Shown here: piece after piece, positions 41,335 through 50,811 of the stretch
How positions within the stretch are numbered: the first letter of the stretch is position 1
Layout of the letters: the number at the start of each line of letters is the position of its first letter
Source: Dolichospermum flos-aquae CCAP 1403/13F
GTDB lineage: Bacteria; Cyanobacteriota; Cyanobacteriia; Cyanobacteriales; Nostocaceae
Direction of reading: 5' to 3'
Assembly (NCBI RefSeq): GCF_012516395.1
Contig: NZ_CP051206.1
Location: forward strand, 3,206,501-3,270,500
Length of the DNA stretch: 64,000 nt
Translations under genes and position numbers: made by a program
Notes under the pieces: model-generated
Databases searched by the model: none
Told to the model about the DNA's origin: nothing
What the model saw: the letters and a program-made list of their open reading frames with translations, nothing else

Positions 41335-43452
41335 ATGCCTAACCTTACCGACATCCCCGGAATTTCCCAAATTTGGACACGCACAAAAGGCGACCCCCGC
41401 ATTAAAATTGCTATCCTTGATGGTGCAGCCGACTTAGAACGTAGTTGTTTTCAAGGGGCAAAATTTAGTCAATTTAAACCCTATTGGGCAGAAGATATTG
41501 AACTTAACGAAGAATACTATTATTATCTCAATTTATCTTTAGAATTTAACCAACAACAAAAAGACAAAAAAGACGACCCCGACCACGATAAAGAAGAATC
41601 AAAAAAAGAACGAGAGGCATTTTTTGCACCTTTCCCTCCAGCTATTAGACAACGCATTGAATTATCCAGTCATGCTACTCACATTTCTAGCACTATCTTA
41701 GGACAACACGGTACACCAGCCCCTGGTATTGCCCCTTTATGTACAGCATTAAATATTCCTATTTCCTTCGCTAATGATGATTTTATTTCCCCTATCAACC
41801 TTACCCACGCTATTAATACCGCTTGGCAATGGGGAGCGAATATTATCCATATCGCTGCTTGTCACCCTACCCAAACCGGAGTAGCACCAGATTTATTTGC
41901 CCGTGCTGTGAAACAATGCCAAGATAATAATATGTTAATTGTTGCCCCAGGTGGTAACGATAAAGGTGAATGTTGGTGTATTCCCTCTCTTCTTCCTGGT
42001 GTGATTACAGTGGGTGCAATGCGAGATGATGGCCAACCGTTTAAATTTAGTAATTATGGCGGAGAATATCAACATAAAGGGGTAATGGCTAACGGTGAAA
42101 ATATTTTAGGCGCCCAACCGGGAACAGAAGAACCTATCAGACAAAAAGGGACTAGTTGCGCTGCACCCATTGTCACAGGTATTTCTGCTTTATTAATGAG
42201 TCTGCAATTGCAACGAGGAGAACAACCCAACGCTGAAGCAGTGCGGGAAGCGATTTTAAATAGTGCTATTCCCTGTAACCCGGAAGAAGTGGAAGAACCA
42301 GAACGCTGTTTATTAGGTAAGTTGAATATTCCCGGTGCGTTTCAATTATTGACGGGAGAAAAGTTAGAACCTCACCTCCAGCCCCTCTCCTATCAGGGAG
42401 TACAACAACCTCACCCCCAACCCCTCTCCTATGAGGAGAGGGGAGTAGGAATCTCTCGTTCCCAGGTTCTACCTGGGAATGCTACATTAGAGGCTCTGCC
42501 TCTCACTATACCGTCAGGCAGAGCCTTGGAGACGGCATTCCCAGTCGGAGACTGGGAACGAGAAATTCAAAGAAGTGAAATAACTCAAGGTGTCACCCCT
42601 AGTGCGGCTTCTAAATTGGTATATGCTTTAGGAACAATTGGTTATGATTTTGGTAATGAAGCCAGAAGGGACTCGTTTAAACAATTAATGCCAGCAGTGA
42701 ATATGGACGGGGCAATTATCCCTGCTAATCCCTATGATAGCCGACAAATGGTTGATTACTTGTCAGTAAATCCTACGGAAGCTAAACCTTTAATTTGGAC
42801 TCTCAACCAAGAATTAACTCCTATTTATGCTTTAGAGCCTGTAAGCGGTTTTGCCGCAGATATCTATGAAATCCTGATTTTGATGTTACAGGGACAAATT
42901 CAACCAGAAAACAGTGATGATTTTGTGGAACGGGTAAGTATACCTGCAAGGTTAACAGATAGAACTGTGGAGTTATTTTCTGGTCAGGTTGTGCCTGTAA
43001 TTAGTCTTACGAATACTAGGGGAATGTATGGCTGGAAAGTCAACAGTTTGGTAGATGCGGCTTTGCAAACTGTAATTACGGGAGAAACTGCACCAGCCCA
43101 AGAAATAGCTATGAGAAAGGCTTTGAGTAGTTTCTTAAATCGAGTATACTATGATTTGCAAAATTTAGGACAATTGGCAAAAGATCGAGCGTTGAATTTT
43201 TCTGTAACTAATGCTTTCCAAGCTGCTTCTAGTTTTTCTCAAGCTATTTCTACAGGGATGCAGCTTGATAGTATTGAAGTGGAAAAAAGTCCTTTTTGTC
43301 GGATTAATAGTGATTGTTGGGATGTGAAATTAAAGTTTTTTGACCCAGAAAATGGTCGCAGGGCTAAAAAGGTGTTTTTGTTTACCATTGATGTTAGTGA
43401 CAGAATTCCTGTGACTCTAGGTCAAGTCCGCTCTTGGTCTGTGCGGAAATAA
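41335..43452 (+). CDS. acyG: Cyanobactin macrocyclase-type protease AcyG (PatG-like)
   Basis: A 705-aa protein. The subtilisin-like domain has Asp29 (IKIAILDGAAD), His113 (LSSHATHISS), oxyanion Asn208 (PGGND) and Ser274 (KGTSCAAP). Compared with AcyA, there are about 50 extra residues between Asp and His, including a Lys/Glu/Asp-rich helical stretch. Such an insert (capping helices) marks the macrocyclase domain of PatG and sets its specificity for the follower. Residues about 343-412 are encoded by dispersed repeats; then comes the C-terminal cyanobactin domain (KLVYALGTIGYDFGNEARRD on). The N-terminal oxidase of some PatG proteins is absent, in line with no azoline-forming enzyme. Confidence 0.92.
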   Translation: MPNLTDIPGISQIWTRTKGDPRIKIAILDGAADLERSCFQGAKFSQFKPYWAEDIELNEEYYYYLNLSLEFNQQQKDKKDDPDHDKEESKKEREAFFAPFPPAIRQRIELSSHATHISSTILGQHGTPAPGIAPLCTALNIPISFANDDFISPINLTHAINTAWQWGANIIHIAACHPTQTGVAPDLFARAVKQCQDNNMLIVAPGGNDKGECWCIPSLLPGVITVGAMRDDGQPFKFSNYGGEYQHKGVMANGENILGAQPGTEEPIRQKGTSCAAPIVTGISALLMSLQLQRGEQPNAEAVREAILNSAIPCNPEEVEEPERCLLGKLNIPGAFQLLTGEKLEPHLQPLSYQGVQQPHPQPLSYEERGVGISRSQVLPGNATLEALPLTIPSGRALETAFPVGDWEREIQRSEITQGVTPSAASKLVYALGTIGYDFGNEARRDSFKQLMPAVNMDGAIIPANPYDSRQMVDYLSVNPTEAKPLIWTLNQELTPIYALEPVSGFAADIYEILILMLQGQIQPENSDDFVERVSIPARLTDRTVELFSGQVVPVISLTNTRGMYGWKVNSLVDAALQTVITGETAPAQEIAMRKALSSFLNRVYYDLQNLGQLAKDRALNFSVTNAFQAASSFSQAISTGMQLDSIEVEKSPFCRINSDCWDVKLKFFDPENGRRAKKVFLFTIDVSDRIPVTLGQVRSWSVRK
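42370..42450 (+). repeat. CCCCTCTCCTATGAGGAGAGGG repeats inside acyG
   Basis: Two adjoining copies of a 'cctcacccccaacccctctcc' type repeat are translated in frame as PHLQPLSYQGVQQPHPQPLS followed by YEERGVG. A related palindrome (CCCTCTCCTAAGAGGAGAGG) stands in front of both precursor genes. They form the first half of the repeat-derived linker. Confidence 0.8.
42454..42563 (+). repeat. 110-bp dispersed repeat translated inside acyG
   Basis: Copy of the repeat at 32217-32325 with ends TCTCGTTCCCAGG and GACTGGGAACGAGA. Within acyG it is read as SRSQVLPGNATLEALPLTIP through WEREIQ. Its length is not a multiple of three (110), so neighbouring sequence has adjusted the frame, and no stop codon occurs in the used frame. 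Confidence 0.85.
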
Positions 43453-44106
43453 GCACGTAGTCTATGCTCTGATCAATAATTTATCAAAATTGTTTATAAG
43501 AGCATCCGGTAAGCGTAAAACGAGCGCGGCTTGGCTCCCTGAGATATAAGCGACACGAGGGATTTTAATCCCTGTGGTATGTTAGAATTAAATTGTGAGT
43601 AAGAACAAAAAACATCCGTCAGCATAGTGCATTTTTTGCGTCTTGTCAAGTCTTAAAATGTTTCACTGGTAAAAATAATTTTTTGTCTGAATCAGGATGT
43701 CCAGGATTTAAGGATTTACAGGATGTTGTTTGAATTTTGATTGTCCATCTTTATCTGCGTTTATCTGCGTTTATCTGCGTACCCTTCGGGAAGCAAGCTA
43801 CAATTATTCTTGATATTACTGTTAAATTACTAATTTTTTTAAACGAACCACAGAGGACACAGAGGACACGGAGAAAAAATATCAGTTATCTTTGTGTGGG
43901 AAGGGAGTAATTTTCTCGTTCATCTAATTAATTATGTTTAGAAGTCGGGGATCTTTGACTACAAAATAAAATCGTGTAAATCCTTAAATCCTGGATATCC
44001 TAATTCTGACAATTAACCCTCCTCAAAAACATACCCCACACCTCAGACAGATGAAAAGGTATAGACTCGGCATCTAAAATATCAAAGCCCGATTGATACC
44101 AAAAGT
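43453..44106. other. Repeat-filled gap after acyG
   Basis: Holds a small hairpin AGGGATTTTAATCCCT (43558-43573), a phrase TTTTGCGTCTTGTCAAGTCT which recurs near 50706, two copies of the dispersed 'tcctgattc' repeat (43684, 43975), a 'tttatctgcgtttatctgcg' tandem near 43748-43778 and a 'ccacagaggacacagagg' repeat at 43845. No gene seen. Confidence 0.5.
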
Positions 44107-45525
<1,419 letters not shown>

Positions 45526-46089
45526 TAATCATTTTCTTGTTTTTATAAATTAGTGCGAATTTACCAAAAATTATTACCAATACACTACAAATTCAGCAGG
45601 ATATATTGTCTTGAATAAGTTAAAAATGTGTTCCTGGTCACAAAAATTAACCAATTGTGAGGGGATCATGATATGAATTGCTCACTATTCATAAAAACTT
45701 ATATAAATTAAGATTGCGATATATATACTTTAGGGAAACGACTGATCAGAAATCCTGATTAAAAAATATTGCAATAACTTGATTTAGTTGCTAATGTGTG
45801 TAGGTACGACAGCACTGGTGAATGCTCGGAGCAAATAGAGAGGTAAAATCAATGAGCTTTATCCATCCTGCCAACAGTCTTTTATGTTGATTATTCCCAT
45901 CCTGACAACGAGGAATTTCTGCTATCGAGAAGCAATAAAGGGGTATTGCAGATGAGCAGAAAAAGTATCTTCGTTCCTGTCGCTGAATTGAAATTTGATT
46001 TTTGTTTACCGTTCATCAATCGTCTTCCCTGTTGATTGCAAAGAAGGCAAAAGGAAGATGAAAAATGAAGAATTTGGAGGTGAAAACCG
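45526..46089. other. Gap without recognised gene
   Basis: About 560 bases. No trace of the missing ATPase half is seen. Near 45950 there is a short open frame (ATGAGCAGAAAAAGTATC) without recognisable content. A GGAGGTG ribosome site at 46076-46082 belongs to the following SDR gene. Confidence 0.4.
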
Positions 46090-46881
46090 ATGAAGATTCA
46101 AGGAAAAGTTGCACTAATTACCGGGGCTTCCCGTGGCATTGGTAAAGCGATCGCATTAGAATTAGCCAAACAAGGCATGAAAAGGTTAATATTAGTAGCA
46201 CGCGATCGCCAAAAGTTAGCCGAAGTAGCCGCCCAAATCGAAGCTTTGGGCGTAGAAACTACAATTATGGCCTTAGACTTAACTCACTCAATCAACGTCA
46301 ACATAGCCGTAGCCCAACTTTGGCGCAGTTATGGACCCATTCATCTCCTCGTAAATTGTGCCGGAGTCGCACATCAAAACTCATTTCTGCAATCAAAACT
46401 CCCCCAACTGCAAGAAGAACTCTCCGTCAATTTGATGGGAATGTACACCCTCACCAGCTTGATAGCCAAACGCATGGTTAGTCAGAAAAGGGGGATCATT
46501 GTCAATGTCTCCAGTTTAATGGGGAAAGTTGCCGCCCCGACAATGGCCACATATTCCGCCACTAAGTTTGCCATTGTCGGATTTACCCAGGCACTACGTC
46601 AAGAACTTGCCCAACACAATGTCCGTGTTATCGCCTTACTCCCTTCCCTCACCGAAACAGACATGGTGCGTGACTTGCAATCATTCCGAGGAGTGATCCC
46701 CATGACACCCGAACAAGTCGCCCAAGCCCTCGTCATCGGCATAGAAAACGATACCGCAGAAATCCTAGTCGGCTGGCAATCTCACTTAGCCGTATTATGC
46801 CAACGTCTCGCCCCTTGGTTACTAGAAATCATCCTGCAACTAGCAACACCGAAAAAACCATTACCTGATGCTGCGGGATAA
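46090..46881 (+). CDS. Short-chain dehydrogenase/reductase
   Basis: A 263-aa classical SDR. The cofactor motif TGASRGIG is at residues 12-19, NCAG (LLVNCAGVAHQN) near 89-92, catalytic Ser in VNVSSLMG and Tyr-x-x-x-Lys in TYSATKFAIVG. The Arg after the first strand end (VARDRQKL) favours NADP(H). The C-terminal 30 residues are hydrophobic (LAPWLLEIILQLA), suggesting membrane association. A strong GGAGGTG site lies 8 bases upstream. Substrate unknown; fatty-acyl or sterol-like ketones are possible by analogy only. Confidence 0.88.
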   Translation: MKIQGKVALITGASRGIGKAIALELAKQGMKRLILVARDRQKLAEVAAQIEALGVETTIMALDLTHSINVNIAVAQLWRSYGPIHLLVNCAGVAHQNSFLQSKLPQLQEELSVNLMGMYTLTSLIAKRMVSQKRGIIVNVSSLMGKVAAPTMATYSATKFAIVGFTQALRQELAQHNVRVIALLPSLTETDMVRDLQSFRGVIPMTPEQVAQALVIGIENDTAEILVGWQSHLAVLCQRLAPWLLEIILQLATPKKPLPDAAG

Positions 46882-47143
46882 CATTCAATCTAGTTAAGTT
46901 TTGTTTCGCGCAAAGACGCAAAGGGGCAAAGGCGCAAAGTGTTTTCTGTGTCTTTGCGTAAAGTAAAGTTAAAAAATGGTAGGTTGGGTTAAGCGAAAGC
47001 GCAACCCAACTAAAAATTTGATAATGATAAGGAAGAAATGACACCATCACTAACCCTGTAATAATAGTGCAGAATCATAATTGATCTTACTGTAGCGATC
47101 GCTTGATAATCAAAATAGTTGCTACGAAATAAATATATTATTG
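46882..47143. repeat. Dispersed repeats after the SDR gene
   Basis: Contains a 'gcgcaaag' repeat (TTCGCGCAAAGACGCAAAGG at 46907) with an inverted arm (ctgtgtctttgcgtaaag), and the palindromic phrase GGTTGGGTTAAGCGAAAGCG then CAACCCAAC at 46982, also found near 32345 and 37672. No gene. Confidence 0.6.
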
Positions 47144-47183
47144 TCTGAATCAGGATATCCAGGATTTTAGGATTAACAGGATT

Positions 47184-47317
47184 TTGATTTTATTTGTGGT
47201 GTACTAATATTTTAATTTGTCAGAATCAGGATGTCCAGGATTTTAGGATTTACAGGATGTTGTTTGAAAGTATCATGTTTTGATTTTTGATTGTCCATCT
47301 TTATCTGTGTTTATCTG
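47184..47317. repeat. 134-bp direct repeat, left copy, beside the MNT/HEPN pair
   Basis: Starts TTGATTTTATTTGTGGTGTA and includes one dispersed 'tcctgattc' unit and the phrase GATTGTCCATCTTTATCTG. The copy at 48155-48288 appears identical over 134 bases. Together they bracket the MNT/HEPN genes. A partial third copy is at 43684-43780. Confidence 0.85.
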
Positions 47318-47382
47318 TGTTCGATTATTTTTGATATTACTGTTACATTACCATTATTTATTTAACCATTGATTTATTTGAA

Positions 47383-47760
47383 TTAGCAAGATGATAGATA
47401 GTTTACTAATTCTAGGAACTCTTCGGTTCTTTCAATCAGTAGTTTTGCATCTTCAGCAGTTAAACGTTCAGAACGATCATAATCTCCCTTTAAACGTATC
47501 TGTTCTGCATCAATTAGATAACGGTGAAATTTAGGATCAATTTTACCAGTTCTGGCAAAAAGTTCGCCAAATTTACTAATTACAGCGGAGTGTTTGCTAA
47601 AACTGAGATTTTCACTTACCAGGAATGCTTCAGCTATATAAAACATGGCATAATAGGCACGAGAGGCAGCAAAATCAGCTAGATTTTCACCAGCTAAAAT
47701 TTTAGCTGCACGCAGACTATCTTGAGATTTTTGCACTAGAAACTCTTGTTCTTTGTTCAT
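47383..47760 (-). CDS. HEPN-domain protein (toxin of an MNT/HEPN pair)
   Basis: A 125-aa helical protein: LVQKSQDSLRAAKILAGENL, then ADFAASRAYYAMFYIAEAFL, the typical HEPN signature, and SFSKHSAVISKFGE with a conserved His. HEPN proteins are RNases or, in this subgroup, partners whose activity is controlled by the paired nucleotidyltransferase. The gene overlaps the MNT gene by 44 bp. Second gene of the unit. Confidence 0.85.
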   Translation of the reverse strand: MNKEQEFLVQKSQDSLRAAKILAGENLADFAASRAYYAMFYIAEAFLVSENLSFSKHSAVISKFGELFARTGKIDPKFHRYLIDAEQIRLKGDYDRSERLTAEDAKLLIERTEEFLELVNYLSSC

Positions 47761-48082
47761 AAAAATAAATACCTTCTTTTTTGATATTTTGGATTAGCAT
47801 TGTTTGTTCTTTTTCAAAACGACTGAGGGAGTAAAACAGGTTAGAAATTACTACACTATATTTTAAACAAAGGGGACTAAGAAAAAAGCCAATTTTTTCA
47901 ATTTCTTTGGTTGCTTGCACTAAATCCTTCAGTATAACTAATACATCAAAATCTGAATCAGGAGTAGCATCACCACGCGCTTGAGAACCAAAAAGAATCA
48001 CTGCAATTAGTTGATCTTGGTATGTTTCAAGCAAGTTATTACACAATTCCTGCATAATTTCTTCTAGTTTTGGGTGTCTCAT
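47717..48082 (-). CDS. MNT-domain nucleotidyltransferase (antitoxin of the pair)
   Basis: A 121-aa protein with the minimal nucleotidyltransferase motif GSQARGDATPDSDFDVLVIL (Gly-Ser and the Asp-x-Asp). In MNT/HEPN modules this enzyme adds AMP to the HEPN partner and silences it. The C-terminal end is extended by overlap with the HEPN start, so the last 15 residues may be poorly conserved. First gene of the unit. Confidence 0.87.
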   Translation of the reverse strand: MRHPKLEEIMQELCNNLLETYQDQLIAVILFGSQARGDATPDSDFDVLVILKDLVQATKEIEKIGFFLSPLCLKYSVVISNLFYSLSRFEKEQTMLIQNIKKEGIYFYEQRTRVSSAKISR

Positions 48083-48154
48083 CGTTTAGTAATATTTTCT
48101 ACTTGGAGATATAGCATTTTTTGTCAGAATCAGGATTTTAGGATTTACGGGATG

Positions 48155-48288
48155 TTGATTTTATTTGTGGTGTACTAATATTTTAATTTGTCAGAATCAG
48201 GATGTCCAGGATTTTAGGATTTACAGGATGTTGTTTGAAAGTATCATGTTTTGATTTTTGATTGTCCATCTTTATCTGTGTTTATCTG
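48155..48288. repeat. 134-bp direct repeat, right copy
   Basis: Matches 47184-47317 throughout as far as I can see. Just before it is a deleted copy of the dispersed repeat (48121-48150). Confidence 0.85.
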
Positions 48289-48572
48289 CGTTCAATTATT
48301 TTTGATACAGCATATTTCATTGCTATGAGGTACAAATCATAATCATAAAACTCTTGTGGGGTGGGCATCTTGCCCGCCAATAGTGTACCTTATTACACCG
48401 TAAATTGCTGTATTTTTTAAACAATATCATTATGGTGAGAAAAGTTGAGTATGAATGACCGCACAGAGTTCTATAACAAGCATCAGGAAGTTAGATTTTT
48501 GTCAAGGGGTGGGGAAAATATTTTTTAGATAATAATTCATTCGGAAAATACAAAATCTCCAAATTTTTATAT
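48289..48572. other. Gap without recognised gene
   Basis: Downstream of the DUF262-AlbA_2 gene. Contains the palindromic phrase TGGGGTGGGCATCTTGCCC at 48357 and AT-rich sequence. Nothing else of note. Confidence 0.4.
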
Positions 48573-50363
48573 TTATTTAGAAAACCGTTTGAAAAGCTCC
48601 GCGTATTCGTCAACTTTAATTTCTTCAATATTTGCACCAATACGTTGATAAAATTTTCCATCGTATGATACCGGCTTTTCTCCAGCTTTTAAACAAAATA
48701 TCAGTACACTTTTATCGTAATAATCAATTATTCTAATCTCTCTACCTATAGTATCTTTAACTGTTTGATGAATAGGTTGTGATTTAATTTGTTGAATTAT
48801 CCAGCGATAAAAATTATCAATATTTCCCTGTAATCTCTTTGCTTCATGTTCTATTCCTGTTATCTTAAAATTTCTATACTCTACTGGTTCAATTTTATAT
48901 AAAATTTTTATTCTTTTTGCTGTGTCATCATTATCTGCTACTCCAACACAAACATAACCAGTTGCACCAGGTGAATGATTTGCCATAGCAGTTAAAGTTA
49001 GAATTATTTTACTAAAACTTTCTTGATCAAATTGTCCTCTTCCATCTAGTTGTGTAAAACCTTGTTTAAAATCATATAAAGTTTGTTCTGTTTTTGATTG
49101 AGTTAGTAGAGTTTCAAATTCTGTTAACCATGAATCTTTAGCAGGATCATTATTATCTCTGATTTTAAAAAATTCTCTAATAATCCCTTTAACCTTGTTA
49201 ATATTATTTTTTTTATTTTGATATGCCCATCTTGGACCACTAGGAGTTTTTATCTCATCATTAATATTTTTTAATGCTTTTATTAATCCATCATAATTAG
49301 CTATTTCCATTTTATCCCTAACAACTAAATCGTAAAAACTTAAAAATATTACTTGAAAAGGACGAGGCATATATTTCAAATTATTTAAACTAATTAATTC
49401 ACTAAAATTTCTTTTTGATTCTTGTAATATCTCACGAATATGATTATAAATAATCATAAATTGTTTTTTAATATATTCAGGCTGTTTTAATACCAATGAG
49501 GTTTCTATTTCTTTCGATTTTTTACCATCTTTAAAGCCATAATATTCATCTAATAAAGAAGCACTACTGGGTGTCTCAGGTAACAGTAAATATGCAAGAA
49601 TATCAGCAACAATTTGTTCATCTCTTGACTCTCTCAGCATTTCTTTTGTTAAAATTTTATTTTTTACCCAGAAAATATCATCAACTTTAATACCATATTC
49701 CAGTTCTTTATTAGTAATACTAATTTTTTTCATATCATTTAAAAGAACAACATCTGAAGCTGATGCGTCTGATCTTATTTCACTAGAAATTACTCTTACT
49801 AAATTGGCAAATTTAGAAGTTGCCCCTGCTGAACGTAATTCCTGTTTTGATAAATGTTTACCATTAGAATTAATTCTTCTAAAAACTTCGTCTACTTTAT
49901 CATTATCATCGAAAGAATAAACAGAAAGTGGAAGAATATAACTGCCTATTATTTCACAATATTTTCTTTCAAGAACAGGAGTTTTTTGTAATAACTGTTG
50001 TTGATCTAATCTAGATTTTGATTCTATCATTGTTTGCAAATCAAAATATTTACCTTGAATATCAAATTCTCCCTCAATAAAGGCAGTAATAGCATTTAAT
50101 CTTTGCATTCCATCTATAATTTCAAATACAGATTTATTATCTTTTTCTGTTTCTGCTAATAAGATTATAGGAACGGGAAAACCTTGTAAAATTGAATCTA
50201 TAAATTCTCTTTTTTCTTCTATAGTCCAAACTAACTTTCTTTGGTATCTCCTATTAGCATAAAAGAGATTATTTACATAAAAATTATAAATTCGTTGTAC
50301 ACTTTCACTCCTAATTGAAAGTTCTATTTGAACAGGAGATGATTGAATGTTGCTTGTACTCAT
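48573..50363 (-). CDS. DUF262 (GmrSD/ParB-like) - AlbA_2 (Schlafen-type) fusion protein
   Basis: A 596-aa protein. The N-terminal domain (about 20-190) has RRYQRKLVWTIEEKREFIDS, LQGFPVPIILL and IIDGMQRLNAITAF, the DUF262 pattern with a ParB-like NTP/DNA site (the DGxQR motif), then FRRINSNGKHLSKQELRSA. The middle is helical. From about residue 415 there is an AlbA_2-like domain: TEQTLYDFKQGFTQ, LTLTAMANHSPGATGYVCVG and FYQRIGANIEEI. DUF262 occurs in the GmrS part of type IV restriction enzymes and in several phage-defence genes; AlbA_2 is a nucleic-acid-binding domain. The joint occurrence suggests a one-gene defence factor. AT-rich, unlike its core neighbours. No HNH nuclease domain (GmrD) is present. 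Confidence 0.75.
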   Translation of the reverse strand: MSTSNIQSSPVQIELSIRSESVQRIYNFYVNNLFYANRRYQRKLVWTIEEKREFIDSILQGFPVPIILLAETEKDNKSVFEIIDGMQRLNAITAFIEGEFDIQGKYFDLQTMIESKSRLDQQQLLQKTPVLERKYCEIIGSYILPLSVYSFDDNDKVDEVFRRINSNGKHLSKQELRSAGATSKFANLVRVISSEIRSDASASDVVLLNDMKKISITNKELEYGIKVDDIFWVKNKILTKEMLRESRDEQIVADILAYLLLPETPSSASLLDEYYGFKDGKKSKEIETSLVLKQPEYIKKQFMIIYNHIREILQESKRNFSELISLNNLKYMPRPFQVIFLSFYDLVVRDKMEIANYDGLIKALKNINDEIKTPSGPRWAYQNKKNNINKVKGIIREFFKIRDNNDPAKDSWLTEFETLLTQSKTEQTLYDFKQGFTQLDGRGQFDQESFSKIILTLTAMANHSPGATGYVCVGVADNDDTAKRIKILYKIEPVEYRNFKITGIEHEAKRLQGNIDNFYRWIIQQIKSQPIHQTVKDTIGREIRIIDYYDKSVLIFCLKAGEKPVSYDGKFYQRIGANIEEIKVDEYAELFKRFSK

Positions 50364-50811
50364 AATTATTACCCTTCCGAAAAACTATTGTTTCTATTAT
50401 TTTTTGTAAAAATTTACAATCATGGCTTGTAAGTTAAATATACCAGATATCAGTTAAGCGATCGCTCTCAATATTAAATTATTAAATTAAATCAACATCC
50501 TGTAAATCCTCAAATCCTGGATATCCTGATTCAGACAAAATTCAGATCCCCGACTTCTTTGATCTAATCATCCTGTATCAAAATCAATTATCCTAGAAGT
50601 CGGGGATCTTTGTGATATGGGTAAAAATAATAATGTAAATAATACGAAATATTACTATATATGCGCGGACAGATTTCCACTTATAACATAAGTATAATGC
50701 AACTTTTGCGTCTTGTCAAGTCTTAAACTGTAAAATATTCAGATCCCCCACTTCTTTATAGTTGAGATTTGTTTCGCGCAAAGGAGGAAGATGAGATTTC
50801 TCTCCGCTAAT
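50364..50811. other. Repeat-filled gap upstream of the fusion gene
   Basis: Contains a HIP1 site near 50459, a copy of the dispersed 'tcctgattc' repeat at 50496-50538, a long hairpin at 50546-50612, and a 'tttgcgtcttgtcaag' phrase at 50706 shared with 43637. The promoter of the fusion gene should lie close to 50370-50450 but is not clear. Confidence 0.5.
50546..50612. terminator. Inverted repeat AGATCCCCGACTTCT / AGAAGTCGGGGATCT
   Basis: Perfect 15-bp arms around about 37 bases, followed by TTTGTG. It lies downstream of neither flanking gene's end exactly, so it may be a mobile palindrome more than a terminator. Relatives at 26666 and 31705, and a half copy at 43942. Confidence 0.45.

Noticed and set aside
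41335-43452. acyG as a frameshifted pseudogene because of the repeat insert
   Set aside because: The frame stays open through all repeats and resumes a well-conserved C-terminal domain up to its normal end.
31122-44106. Search for a PatD-type heterocyclase or a PatG-type oxidase domain in the cyanobactin locus
   Set aside because: No reading frame of suitable size or motif; agrees with cores lacking Cys and with anacyclamide-type products.
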